Source: Microbaculum marinum
Lineage (GTDB): Bacteria; Pseudomonadota; Alphaproteobacteria; Rhizobiales; Tepidamorphaceae
Direction: 5' to 3' (one strand)
DNA: 64,000 nt
Assembly: GCF_042646165.1 (NCBI RefSeq)
Contig: NZ_JBHRTC010000003.1
Shown here: positions 7,855 to 17,326 of the stretch, piece by piece
Position numbering within the stretch: position 1 is the first letter of the stretch
How the letters are laid out: the number at the start of each line of letters is the position of its first letter
Translations under genes and position numbers: made by a program
The notes under the pieces: model-generated
Told to the model about the DNA's origin: nothing
Databases searched by the model: none
The model's input: only the letters and a program-made list of their open reading frames with translations

Positions 7855-9840
7855 GTGAGACTTCGATTCAACGTGTTCAGATTTGTCGATCGTCTCCCGG
7901 GGGGCGGCCGGACGGGCGGGCTTGCCGCCATGACCGTCGCGGCCGGCCTGTGGACGCTTGCGTCGGTTGCAGCACCGACGCGGGCCCAGGATGCCCAGGC
8001 GCCGGACGCACAGCCGGAGGCCGAATCGGAGGCTTCGGCCGCGACGACGGCGCCAGGCATCCCCTACACCTCGACGATCGAGGTCACCGGCGGCACCGAT
8101 GCGCTGAAGACCAACATCACCGACACATCCAACCTGAAGGCGCTCGAGGGCGAGCCGCCGGCCGGGCCGGTCGGACTGGTGCGCCGGGCGGCCGCCGACA
8201 TGCAGCGCATCCAGGCGGCGCTCAACGCGGGCGGATTCTACGGCGGACTGATCAACATCACCGTCGCCGGGGTCCCGGTCGCCGACCAGAGGGCAGTGGA
8301 CGCGGCCGCTGCGGCCGCGCTGCGCGGCCCGGTTCCGGTGGTCGTGCGGGTCGAGGCGGGCCCGCAGTTCGTGTTCGGCGTGATCGAACTCGCCGACGCA
8401 GCCACCGGGCAGCCCCCGGCGCCGCTGCCGATCGATGTCTCGGCGCTCGGACTGGCGCCCGGCACGCCGGCGCGGGCGGCCCTGGTCCTGACCGCCGAGG
8501 GGCGGATCGTCGACCAGATGCAGGACCTCGGCTATCCGCTGGCCAGGGTAGCCAGCCGCCGCGCCGTCGCCGACCATTCCAACGACACCCTCGACGTGAC
8601 CTTCTTCCTGGAGCCCGGCCGGCAGGCCAATCTCGGCACGGTCGAGGTGCGCGGGGCGACGAGCGTCGATCCGCAGTTCGTCGAGCACATGGCCAACGTG
8701 AAGCCGGGAACCCGCTATTCCCGCCAGGAGGTGGAGCGCATCCGCGACGAGGTCGCCCGGCTCGACATCTTCCAGTCGGTGCGGATCATCGAGGGCGACA
8801 GCGTCGGGCCGGACGGCACGATCCCGCTGATCATCCAGGTCGACGAGCGCAAGCCGCGCTTCGTCGGCATCGGCGCCAGCTATTCCTCGACCGAAGGCGG
8901 CACCGTCAACGGCTACTGGGGCCACCGCAACCTGTTCGGCCAGGCCGAGAAGCTGCGCATCGAAGGAGAGGTGTCGCGGCTGTTCTCGAATTCCTTCACC
9001 GACCTGCAATACGTCGCCAAGGCGACGTTCGAGAAGCCCGGCTTCGTCACCTCGCTCGACGACCTGCTGATCGAGGCGCGGGCGTTCCACGAGGTCCCCG
9101 AGGCCTACGAGAGTACCGGCGGCGGGGGCCAGGTCGCATGGCGGCGGCGGTTCACTGACGAGTTCGAGGGCCGGATCGGCGCATCCGTCGAGCACGAGCG
9201 CATCACCGACGCGCTCGGCACCAACACCTACACGCTGGTCGGCATTCCGGTCTCGGCGCGCTACGATTCGACCGACGACAAGCTCGACCCGTCGAAGGGC
9301 ATCCGGGCGATCGGCGAGGTCACGCCCTATCCCTCCTTCCTGGGCTCCTCGGTGAACATGACGCGCCTGGAGGGCTCCGTGTCCACCTACCACTCGTTCG
9401 ACGCGGCGAAGCGGTTCATCCTTGCCGGCCGCATCCTCGCGGGAACGGTGATCGGTCCCGACAGCGTCGCCGAGATTCCCGCCGACAAGCGCTTCTACGC
9501 CGGCGGCGGCGGCACGATCCGCGGCTACGACTACCAGGGCGTCAGCCCGCGCCTGCCGAACGGCGAGATCATCGGCGGCAAGCACCTGTTCGTCGCCTCG
9601 GCGGAGGCGCGCCTGAGGGTGACCGACACCATCGGAATCGTGCCCTTCGTCGACGCCGGGGGTGCATTCTCCTCGGGAACGCCTACATTCGGTTCAGAGG
9701 ACTTCAAGGTCGGGGCCGGCCTCGGACTGCGGTACTACACCGCCATAGGCCCGATCCGCTTCGACGTCGCCGTGCCGCTGGAGCGCGGCCCCTGGGATCC
9801 AAGCGTCGCCTTCTACGTTGGTCTCGGACAATCGTTCTAG
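7855..9840 (+). CDS. tamA: autotransporter assembly factor TamA (Omp85 family)
   Basis: Outer-membrane beta-barrel protein of the Omp85 superfamily, 661 residues. With TamB it forms the translocation and assembly module between inner and outer membranes. The GTG start gives a long signal sequence ending near residue 44 (VAAPTRAQ). An acidic Ala/Glu linker follows, then POTRA-like repeats to about residue 330 and a C-terminal barrel domain. The last residue is phenylalanine (GLGQSF), as expected for the signal recognised by the BAM machinery. tamB follows after 48 bp in the same direction, the standard arrangement. An ATG at 7930 is a less likely alternative start, because it would shorten the signal peptide. 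Confidence 0.92.
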   Translation: MRLRFNVFRFVDRLPGGGRTGGLAAMTVAAGLWTLASVAAPTRAQDAQAPDAQPEAESEASAATTAPGIPYTSTIEVTGGTDALKTNITDTSNLKALEGEPPAGPVGLVRRAAADMQRIQAALNAGGFYGGLINITVAGVPVADQRAVDAAAAAALRGPVPVVVRVEAGPQFVFGVIELADAATGQPPAPLPIDVSALGLAPGTPARAALVLTAEGRIVDQMQDLGYPLARVASRRAVADHSNDTLDVTFFLEPGRQANLGTVEVRGATSVDPQFVEHMANVKPGTRYSRQEVERIRDEVARLDIFQSVRIIEGDSVGPDGTIPLIIQVDERKPRFVGIGASYSSTEGGTVNGYWGHRNLFGQAEKLRIEGEVSRLFSNSFTDLQYVAKATFEKPGFVTSLDDLLIEARAFHEVPEAYESTGGGGQVAWRRRFTDEFEGRIGASVEHERITDALGTNTYTLVGIPVSARYDSTDDKLDPSKGIRAIGEVTPYPSFLGSSVNMTRLEGSVSTYHSFDAAKRFILAGRILAGTVIGPDSVAEIPADKRFYAGGGGTIRGYDYQGVSPRLPNGEIIGGKHLFVASAEARLRVTDTIGIVPFVDAGGAFSSGTPTFGSEDFKVGAGLGLRYYTAIGPIRFDVAVPLERGPWDPSVAFYVGLGQSF

Positions 9841-9888
9841 CGCCCTGTTCGGCGAGAGGCCCGCGGGTCCGGAGCCACTGGAGACACC

Positions 9889-12800
9889 GTGCGCAGCAGA
9901 ACGCGTCGCATAGCCGGCATCGTGTCGGCGCTGTTGTTGATTCCCCTGCTGCTGGTCGGCGGGCTGTTCGTGTTCATCCAGACGCCGCCCGGCCGGGGGC
10001 TGATCGTCTGGGCGGCCGAGACGTTCGGCAGCACCGAGACGGCTGAACTGCGCATCGGCAGCCTGCAGGGCCGCATTCCCTTCGACATGACGGTGCGCGA
10101 CGTCAGCCTGTCGGACGCCGACGGCGCCTGGCTCGACGTCGACCGGGCGCGGCTCGCCTGGCGGCCGTTCGCGCTCGCCGCCGGGGTCCTGTCGATCGAG
10201 ACGGTCGACGTCGGCGACGTGTCGATCCTGCGGCTGCCGCCGGCGCGCGAGGCCGCGCCCGAGCCGGGCGGCGGCGGCATTCCGGTGCTTCCCTTCGAGA
10301 TCGTCGTCGACCGGCTGAACGTCGACCGGATCGCGCTCGGCGAGCCGGTGCTCGGCGAGCCGGCGGCGGTGACCGTCACCGGCGACGCGCGGCTCGGCGA
10401 TCCCGCCGACGGCCTGGCGCTGCGGCTCGACGTCGAGCGCGTCGACGGCACCGCCGGGACCATCGCCGCGCGGCTCGGCTACCGGCCGCAGGACCAGTAT
10501 CTCGACCTCGACCTCACCGTCGACGAGCCGGCCGGCGGGCTGGTGTCGCGGCTGAGCGGCATGCCCGGCCTGCCGCCGCTGCGCATCAGCGTCGACGGCG
10601 TCGGGCCGATCGACGACTTCGCCGCGACCATCGATCTCACCGCAGGCGACCAGGGCGACGCGGACGGCACCGTCACCGTCACCCGGCGGGCGCTGCCGGG
10701 TGGCGGGGCCGGCAGGGCGCTGGCGCTCGACCTGCAGGGCGAGGTGGCGGGGCTGCTGCAGCCTGCCTACGCGCCGCTTGCCGAGGGCCGCTCGACGCTG
10801 GCCGCGCGGGTCGTCTTCCCCGACGAGGGGCCGATCACGATCGAATCGCTCGAGGCGCTCACTGCCGCCGGCTGGGTCTCGGTCTCCGGCAGCGTCGACC
10901 CGCAGACGATGTCGGCGCGGCTCGCCTACGAGGTGATCGCCGGCGAGGCGAAGCGCTTCGCGGGGATCCTGCCGGTCGCCGCGTCGTGGCGCGGCATCGA
11001 GGTCAGCGGCCGCGCCGACTACGGGCCCGGCAGCGCGGCGCTTTCGGCGAACCTGCTGGCCGAGGACGTCGCGGTGGAGGGCAATTCGGTCGCCGCGCTC
11101 GACCTGTCGATGTCGGCGGATGCCGACGGCCCGCTCGACGATCCCGACACGCCGATCGCGGTCGCCGCCAACGGGCGCGCTTCCGGCGTCGCCACCGCCG
11201 ACAGCTCCTATGCCGGCGCGGCCGGCGAGAGCGTGGCGCTCGACGTCACCGGCACGGCGACGCCGGCCGGACGGTTCGAGGCGGACGCGCTGAAGCTGGT
11301 GCTGGGCGCCGGCGAGATCCTGTGGGCGGGCGTCATCGACGCGGCCGGCTTCGACGGCAACCTGACGGCCAGCAATGTCGACCTGTCCAGTTTCGCCGGC
11401 CTGAGCGGTCTCGACCTGACCGGCATCGCGGGCCTGAAGGCCGACCTTGCCGGCAGCTTCGACGGCGCCCGGCTGTCGGCGACCGTGGACGGCGGGATCG
11501 AGGGTTTCGGCACCGGCATCGCCCAGCTCGACGGCGCGCTCGGCGAGAGCTTCACCGTGTCCGGAGGCGCCGAACGCGACGCCGACGGCAGCTTCGCCTT
11601 CGACGACCTGACGGTGTCCGGGGCGGCGCTGAAGCTGGTCGCCGACGGCCGCGCCGACGAAGCGCGCGCCGACGTCGACGCCGAGATCGAGCTGACCGAC
11701 CTCGCCCGGCTCGACCCCCGCGTCACCGGCTCCGCCCGCGCAACGGCAAGGCTCACCGGTTCGCTCGAGGACCTGGCGCTGCAGGCGCGCGTCGCCATCG
11801 ACGAGGCGACCGCGATGGACCGGCCGATCGAGAACCTGACGGTCGAAGTCGACGCCACCGACGTCACCGAAGCGCCGTCCGGCGCGCTGAAGCTGTCGGG
11901 CACCGTCGACGGGCAGGCGGCGACCGGATCGGGCCGCATCGCCCGCGAGGACGGCGGCTTCGAGATCAGCGGCCTCGACATCGTCATCGGCTCGGTGCGG
12001 GTCGCCGGCAACGTCAGGCTCGACGCCGACAACAAGGCGGCCGGCCAGGTCGTCGTCAAGGCGGCCAACCTCGGCGACCTGTCGGTGTTCACGCTCACCG
12101 AGATGGCCGGCAAGGTCGACGCGACCGTCGACCTTGCGGTGGAGAACGGCGTCCAGGTGGTGCGGGCGAAGGCCAGCGCTTCGGGCGTCTCCGCCTTCGA
12201 CACCCGGATCGGCTCGGCCGACCTGACCGCCGACGTGCGCGATCCGACCGGCCGGCTGATCGTCGACGCCGACGTCACGGCGCGGGCAATCGATGCCGGC
12301 GGGCAGCGCATCGACAGCCTCAGGCTCACGGCCAGCGGCGGCGTCGAGGAGAATGCCTTCACGCTGGAGACCTCGGGCCTCGGCGCCAGCGTCAGCGCAC
12401 GCGGCGGCGTCGCGCTGGTCGACGGCGACATCACCGTCAACCTCGCCGCGATGACGCTCAGCGGCGGCGGCCAGACCGGCACGCTGGCGCGCCCCGCGAC
12501 GATCCGCGTCGCCGACGGCGGCGTTGCGATCTCCAACTTTTCGCTGGCCACCGGCGGCGGCGGCATCGACGTCAACGGCACCGCCGGCGAGACGCTCGAC
12601 CTGCAGGTGGCGATCCGCGCCCTGCCGCTGTCGCTGGCCGAGATCGCCGCGCCCGGCACCGGCCTGTCGGGAACCCTGTCGGGCAGCGCCAACGTCCGCG
12701 GCAGCGCGGCTTCGCCGAGCGGCCAGTACGACCTGCAGGTGAGCGGCCTGTCGATCGCGGCGATGCGGCAGGCCGGCATCGACCCGGCCAGCATCACCGC

Positions 12801-14211
12801 CTCGGGCCAGCTCGCCAACGGACGCACGACGGTCAACGCGCGCATCACCGGTGGCTCCGGCACCAACGTGACCATCTCCGGCTCGGCGCCGCTGTCGGCG
12901 AGCGGCGGGCTCGACCTCGGCATCGACGGGCGCTTCGACCTGGCGATGCTGAACAACATGCTGGCGGCCTCCGGCGACCGCGTGTCGGGTCCGGTCACCG
13001 TCGACATGCGGGTGCGCGGAACCGCCGCCGCGCCGGACGCCTCGGGAACGATCCGGATGACCGGCGGCACCTATTCGAGCCCGCTCAACGGCGTCAATCT
13101 CGACAATATCGCGCTGGAGGCGCGCGGCGGACTGCAGAGGATCGAGATCACCCGGCTGTCGGCGCGGGCGCCGAACGGCGGCACCATTTCCGGCTCCGGC
13201 ACCGTCGGCCTCAGCGGCGACCTGCCGGTCAACGTGACGCTCAACGCGGAGGACGCCCAGATCATCAACAACGATCTGGTCGACGCCACGATCGACGCGG
13301 CGCTGCGGCTGACCGGACCGGCGGCGACCGGTCCGGACCTTGCCGGGACCGTGACGATACGCCGGATGGACATCCAGCTGCCGGACCGGCTGCCGGCCTC
13401 GATCACGCCGATCCCCGTCGAGCACGTCAACACGCCGCCGGCGGTGCAGGCGCAGCTCGACGAGGAGCAGGCGCTCGGCGGCCAGGGCGGCGGCGGCGGC
13501 GACTTCGACGTCGCACTCGACCTGAAGGTCTCGACCACCAACCGGATCTTTGTGCGCGGCATGGGCGTCGACGCTCAGCTCGGCGGCGGCATCACCATCC
13601 GCGGAACCTCCTCGACGCCGATCGTGCAGGGCGGGTTCGAACTGAGGCGCGGCTACATCGACGTGATCGGCCAGCGCATCGACTTCACCCGCGGCATCAT
13701 CACCTTCCCCGGCACCGACAAGATCGATCCGCAGCTCGACCTCGTTGCCGAGACCACCACCTCGTCGATCACCGGCATCGTCACCATAGGCGGCCGCGCC
13801 TCGAACCCGACCATCCAGCTGTCGTCCTCGCCGGCGTTGCCGCAGGACGAGGTGCTGGCACACATCCTGTTCGACCGGGCGACCGGGCAGCTGACGGCCG
13901 GCCAGGCGGTCCAGCTGGCGCAGGCGGCCGCCACGCTTGCCGGCATCGGCGGCGGCCCCGGCATGCTCGATTCGATCCGCCGGAAGTTCGGGCTCGACGT
14001 GCTGCAGATCACCACGGCCGGCGACGACCCGGCGATCGGCATCGGCCGCTACATCAACGACAACATCTATCTCGGCGTCACCCAGGGGACCTCGGCCCAG
14101 TCGAGCCGCGTCACCGTCGACATCGACATCACCGACAACATCCGCGCCCGCGGCGAAGTCGGCGCCGACGGCTCCTCCAGCGTCGGGATCAACATGGAAT
14201 GGGACTACTGA
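9889..14211 (+). CDS. tamB: translocation and assembly module protein TamB
   Basis: Very large (1440 residues) AsmA/TamB-type protein that spans the periplasm and works with TamA in outer-membrane protein or lipid transfer. The GTG start follows a GGAG. A single N-terminal transmembrane segment (SALLLIPLLLVGGLFVFI, about residues 14-31) anchors it in the inner membrane. The rest is a long series of beta-strand repeats rich in Gly, Asp and Thr, typical of the hydrophobic-groove beta-taco fold. The final 350 residues match the conserved TamB C-terminal domain, and the protein ends NMEWDY. The length is normal for the alphaproteobacterial family. Confidence 0.93.
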   Translation: MRSRTRRIAGIVSALLLIPLLLVGGLFVFIQTPPGRGLIVWAAETFGSTETAELRIGSLQGRIPFDMTVRDVSLSDADGAWLDVDRARLAWRPFALAAGVLSIETVDVGDVSILRLPPAREAAPEPGGGGIPVLPFEIVVDRLNVDRIALGEPVLGEPAAVTVTGDARLGDPADGLALRLDVERVDGTAGTIAARLGYRPQDQYLDLDLTVDEPAGGLVSRLSGMPGLPPLRISVDGVGPIDDFAATIDLTAGDQGDADGTVTVTRRALPGGGAGRALALDLQGEVAGLLQPAYAPLAEGRSTLAARVVFPDEGPITIESLEALTAAGWVSVSGSVDPQTMSARLAYEVIAGEAKRFAGILPVAASWRGIEVSGRADYGPGSAALSANLLAEDVAVEGNSVAALDLSMSADADGPLDDPDTPIAVAANGRASGVATADSSYAGAAGESVALDVTGTATPAGRFEADALKLVLGAGEILWAGVIDAAGFDGNLTASNVDLSSFAGLSGLDLTGIAGLKADLAGSFDGARLSATVDGGIEGFGTGIAQLDGALGESFTVSGGAERDADGSFAFDDLTVSGAALKLVADGRADEARADVDAEIELTDLARLDPRVTGSARATARLTGSLEDLALQARVAIDEATAMDRPIENLTVEVDATDVTEAPSGALKLSGTVDGQAATGSGRIAREDGGFEISGLDIVIGSVRVAGNVRLDADNKAAGQVVVKAANLGDLSVFTLTEMAGKVDATVDLAVENGVQVVRAKASASGVSAFDTRIGSADLTADVRDPTGRLIVDADVTARAIDAGGQRIDSLRLTASGGVEENAFTLETSGLGASVSARGGVALVDGDITVNLAAMTLSGGGQTGTLARPATIRVADGGVAISNFSLATGGGGIDVNGTAGETLDLQVAIRALPLSLAEIAAPGTGLSGTLSGSANVRGSAASPSGQYDLQVSGLSIAAMRQAGIDPASITASGQLANGRTTVNARITGGSGTNVTISGSAPLSASGGLDLGIDGRFDLAMLNNMLAASGDRVSGPVTVDMRVRGTAAAPDASGTIRMTGGTYSSPLNGVNLDNIALEARGGLQRIEITRLSARAPNGGTISGSGTVGLSGDLPVNVTLNAEDAQIINNDLVDATIDAALRLTGPAATGPDLAGTVTIRRMDIQLPDRLPASITPIPVEHVNTPPAVQAQLDEEQALGGQGGGGGDFDVALDLKVSTTNRIFVRGMGVDAQLGGGITIRGTSSTPIVQGGFELRRGYIDVIGQRIDFTRGIITFPGTDKIDPQLDLVAETTTSSITGIVTIGGRASNPTIQLSSSPALPQDEVLAHILFDRATGQLTAGQAVQLAQAAATLAGIGGGPGMLDSIRRKFGLDVLQITTAGDDPAIGIGRYINDNIYLGVTQGTSAQSSRVTVDIDITDNIRARGEVGADGSSSVGINMEWDY

Positions 14212-14225
14212 GCCGGGCACCCGGC
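14212..14225 (+). terminator. short hairpin after tamB
   Basis: GCCGGG-CA-CCCGGC forms a 6-bp stem immediately after the tamB stop. It is not followed by a T-run, so termination here would be weak. Confidence 0.35.
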
Positions 14226-14231
14226 CGCGAA

Positions 14232-14241
14232 TGTGATCACA
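14232..14241. promoter_or_regulatory. palindrome TGTGATCACA upstream of polyamine transporter operon
   Basis: A perfect 10-bp palindrome in an A/T-richer context (AATGTGATCACAATTT) lies 105 bp upstream of the ABC transporter operon. It resembles an operator for a dimeric regulator. It lacks the 6-nt centre of a classical CRP site. The regulator is unknown. Confidence 0.3.
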
Positions 14242-14345
14242 ATTTGCGCAGCCGCTGAGATCTATCAGGGCATTGTTTCGGCTCTGGAACCGGCCTTTGC
14301 GCTTGCGTCCACCGTCCGGCGTGATACCATTTTTGCCCAGTTGCA

Positions 14346-15455
14346 ATGGACCGGGGGACGTACGTTTTGGTGAATGCTGCCGTCGAAGCGCGGGGCGTTA
14401 CCAAGGTTTTCGGCGAGGGGCCGGACGCAGTCATCGCGCTGGACGATGTCAGCGTCGAAATCCGCCAGAACGAGTTCTTCACGCTGCTCGGACCGTCGGG
14501 GTGCGGCAAGACCACGCTGCTGCGCCTGATCGCCGGGTTCGAACATCCAAGCCGGGGTTCGATCCTGCTGAACGGGCAGGACATCTCGGGCCTGCCGCCG
14601 TTCAAGCGGCCGGTCAATACGGTCTTCCAAAACTACGCGCTGTTCCCGCACATGACGGTTGCCGGCAACATCGGCTTCGGGCTGGAAATGCTCGGCAAGC
14701 CGAAGGACGAGGTCGCCCGCACCGTCGACGAGATGCTGCGGCTGGTGCGCATGGAGCAGCTCAAGAACCGACAGACCTCCCAGATCTCCGGCGGCCAGCA
14801 GCAGCGCGTCGCGCTGGCGCGGGCGCTGGCGCCGCGCCCCGAGGTGCTGCTGCTCGACGAGCCTCTGTCGGCGCTCGACCTGAAGCTCAGGAAGGAAATG
14901 CAGATAGAACTCAAGCGGCTGCAGCACGAGACCGGCATCACCTTCGTCTTCGTCACGCATGACCAGGAAGAGGCGCTGACGATGTCGGACCGGGTCGCCG
15001 TGATGAGCAGCGGCCGCATTCTCCAAGTCGGCTCGCCGCGAGAGATATACGATCATCCCTCGGAACGGTTCGTCGCCAACTTCATCGGCGACACCAACCT
15101 GATGGAGGCCGAGATCATCTCGATCTCGGAGGGCACGGCGCGGCTCAGGCTGCCGTCGGGGACCGAGACCGACGCCGACATGCCCGAGGGCATGGGCGAG
15201 GCCAGGCGGGTGACCGTGGTGGTGCGCCCGGAACATGCGCGGCTTGCCACCGGAGACGGCGAGGCGGCCCTGACGGGGACGCTGGAGAACGTCGTCTATT
15301 TCGGCACCGACACGCACTATCACGTGCGGCTGGCGGAGGGCGACCTGTTCACCGTGCGCGCCCAGAACATGCGCGGGCGCGACGAGGGGCACGAACCGGG
15401 AAGCCCGATCGGCATCCATCTCGCCGAGCGCTCCGTGCAGGTGCTGAAGGACTGA
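14346..15455 (+). CDS. potA: polyamine-type ABC transporter ATP-binding protein (PotA-like)
   Basis: ATPase of a spermidine/putrescine-type importer, 369 residues. Walker A GPSGCGKT is at residues 49-56, the signature SGGQQQ at about 148-153 and Walker B VLLLDEP at about 167-173. A C-terminal TOBE regulatory domain follows, as in PotA. The ATG used here has no good ribosome-binding site. GGGGGA at 14352 would instead serve a TTG at 14367 or GTG at 14370, so the true protein may be 7-8 residues shorter. It is the first gene of a four-gene operon with two permeases and a binding protein. Substrate is inferred from family and from the polyamine-related deacetylase nearby. Confidence 0.9.
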   Translation: MDRGTYVLVNAAVEARGVTKVFGEGPDAVIALDDVSVEIRQNEFFTLLGPSGCGKTTLLRLIAGFEHPSRGSILLNGQDISGLPPFKRPVNTVFQNYALFPHMTVAGNIGFGLEMLGKPKDEVARTVDEMLRLVRMEQLKNRQTSQISGGQQQRVALARALAPRPEVLLLDEPLSALDLKLRKEMQIELKRLQHETGITFVFVTHDQEEALTMSDRVAVMSSGRILQVGSPREIYDHPSERFVANFIGDTNLMEAEIISISEGTARLRLPSGTETDADMPEGMGEARRVTVVVRPEHARLATGDGEAALTGTLENVVYFGTDTHYHVRLAEGDLFTVRAQNMRGRDEGHEPGSPIGIHLAERSVQVLKD

Positions 15456-15456
15456 G

Positions 15457-16449
15457 ATGGTCGCCCCGGACGCCTCCGCCGACGACAGGCCGAGGTCCGC
15501 GGCGGCGGCGATCGCGGCGGAGCGGCCGGCCGGGTCGCAGCGCGCGCTGGTGGAGGAGGCGCGGCGGCGCGAGATCCGCAACAAGCGGCTGCTCGCCACG
15601 CCGGCGCTGATCGTGCTGTTTCTCGCCGCCTCCGGGCCGCTGCTGATCGTGCTGGTGTACTCGTTCCTGACGGCCGGCCCCTACGGCGGCGTGGTGTGGG
15701 AGTTTTCCACCGAGGGCTGGTTCAAGGTCCTGTTCCAGCGCGACATATTCGACGACACGCTGAGCCTGGCCGACGCCCACCTGTCGATCCTGTGGCGCTC
15801 CATACAGCTGTCGTTCATGACGACGCTGCTGACCTTCTTCTTCGGCTTCCCGACCGCCTATTTCATCGCCACGCGCCCGCCGAAGTACCGCGAGCTGTGG
15901 CTGTTCCTGATCACCATACCGTTCTGGACCAACCTCTTGATCCGCACCTTCGCGATCATGGAGGTGATCCGCGCCGAGGGGCTGATCAACCAGCTGCTGC
16001 TCGGGCTCGGCATCGTCGAGAAGCCGGTGCAGATGCTGTACACCGATTTCGCCATCCTGGTCGGCATGACCTACGTCTACCTGCCGCTGATGGTTCTGCC
16101 GCTCTACGCCTCGATGGAGAAGCTCGACTTCCGCCTGGTCGAGGCCGCCTACGACCTCTACGCGACCCGGTTCCAGGCGCTCAGGCGGGTGATCGTCCCG
16201 CTGGTCAAGCCCGGCATCATCGCCGGGTCGATCCTGGTGTTCATTCCATCGCTCGGCGCCTACGTGACGCCGCGGGTGCTCGGCGGCGGCAAGAAGATGA
16301 TGCTCGGCAACCTGATCGAGCTGCAGTTCGGCCAGGGCCGCAACTGGCCGCTCGGCGCAGCGCTGTCGATAACGCTGCTGGTGATCGTGATGGTGGCCCT
16401 GATCGCCTACGTGCGCACCTCGGCGAAACCGAGCGCGGGCCATGGCTGA
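15457..16449 (+). CDS. potB: polyamine-type ABC transporter permease (PotB-like)
   Basis: 330-residue inner-membrane permease that starts one base after the ATPase stop codon. A charged N-terminal tail of about 45 residues precedes the first membrane helix (ALIVLFLAASGPLLIVLVYS). About six helices follow. The binding-protein-dependent transport loop is near residues 225-250, with the EAA-like segment EAAYDLYATRFQALRRV that contacts the ATPase. The extended N-terminus is usual for PotB/PotH homologues. It overlaps the next permease gene by 8 bp, which implies translational coupling. Confidence 0.9.
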   Translation: MVAPDASADDRPRSAAAAIAAERPAGSQRALVEEARRREIRNKRLLATPALIVLFLAASGPLLIVLVYSFLTAGPYGGVVWEFSTEGWFKVLFQRDIFDDTLSLADAHLSILWRSIQLSFMTTLLTFFFGFPTAYFIATRPPKYRELWLFLITIPFWTNLLIRTFAIMEVIRAEGLINQLLLGLGIVEKPVQMLYTDFAILVGMTYVYLPLMVLPLYASMEKLDFRLVEAAYDLYATRFQALRRVIVPLVKPGIIAGSILVFIPSLGAYVTPRVLGGGKKMMLGNLIELQFGQGRNWPLGAALSITLLVIVMVALIAYVRTSAKPSAGHG

Positions 16450-17263
16450 GCTGTCGGGGCAACGCGGCCGGCCGTTCTCGGTGCGGCGGCAGACCGGCTT
16501 CACGACGATCGCCGTGGTCTGCTTCGTGGCGCTCTACGCGCCGATCATCACGCTGGTGGTCTACTCGTTCAATTCGTCGGTCTCGATCGCCTCGTGGGAG
16601 GGCTTCTCCTGGCGCTGGTACGTCGCGGCATGGCAGAACGACCAGGTCCAGCAGGCCTCGATCCGGTCGGTGGTGATCGCCAGCTTCGCGGCTGTGATCG
16701 CCACGACGCTGGCGACGATGGCGGCGCTGGGCACGACGCGGACGCGGCCCTATCGCGGCCTGACCGCCATCTACGCGATGATCAACCAGCCGCTGATGGT
16801 GCCGGAGATCGTCAGTGCGGTGGCGCTGCTGATCTTCTTCGCGATGGTCAAGGTGGCGACCGGCTACACCGGCCTCGGCTACCTGATCGCGGCGCATACC
16901 GCGTTCTGCATCCCGTTTGCCTACCTGCCGATCCGGGCGCGGCTGGAAAGCATGGACCTGACGCTGGAAATCGCCGCAGCCGACCTCTACGCGACGCCCT
17001 GGAACGCGTTCCGGCGGGTGACACTGCCGCTGCTGTGGCCGGGCATCCTTGCCGGCGCGATGCTGGCCTTCGTCATCTCGCTCGACGACGTGGTGATCAC
17101 CGAGTTCGTCAAGTCGGCCGGACAGGACACGCTGCCGACCTATATGCTGGGACAGCTCAGGCGCGCCGTCACGCCGGAAATGAACGCCATCTCCACCGTG
17201 TTCCTGGCGATATCGGTGGCGCTGGTGACGGTTTTCTTCTTTCTAAGCCGAAGAAGAAAGTAG
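16442..17263 (+). CDS. potC: polyamine-type ABC transporter permease (PotC-like)
   Basis: 273-residue second permease with about six membrane helices. The first is near residues 20-40 (IAVVCFVALYAPIITLVVYS). The coupling loop EIAAADLYATPWNAFRRV lies near residue 180. This is the PotC/PotI partner of the upstream permease; together they form the heterodimeric channel. It starts inside the end of potB and is followed by the binding-protein gene after 63 bp. That gap carries GAGGGAGAA before the next start. Confidence 0.9.
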   Translation: MAELSGQRGRPFSVRRQTGFTTIAVVCFVALYAPIITLVVYSFNSSVSIASWEGFSWRWYVAAWQNDQVQQASIRSVVIASFAAVIATTLATMAALGTTRTRPYRGLTAIYAMINQPLMVPEIVSAVALLIFFAMVKVATGYTGLGYLIAAHTAFCIPFAYLPIRARLESMDLTLEIAAADLYATPWNAFRRVTLPLLWPGILAGAMLAFVISLDDVVITEFVKSAGQDTLPTYMLGQLRRAVTPEMNAISTVFLAISVALVTVFFFLSRRRK

Positions 17264-17326
17264 GGTGGGCGCCGGGAAGACCGGAATGGCTTCCGGCGCC
17301 TCAAATCAACAGAGGGAGAACACGAC

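Noticed and set aside
7561..9585. 674-codon minus-strand frame opposite tamA
   Set aside because: Antisense shadow of tamA with no recognisable domain.
14232..14241. Classical CRP site
   Set aside because: The halves TGTGA and TCACA are fused with no 6-nt spacer.
10986..14258. 1090-codon open frame overlapping tamB on the same strand
   Set aside because: It is an Arg/Gly/His-rich shadow frame of tamB caused by high GC at third positions; no domain is visible.
9694..14346. 1550-codon minus-strand frame opposite tamB
   Set aside because: Antisense shadow. tamB in the chosen frame has a membrane anchor and the conserved C-terminal domain.
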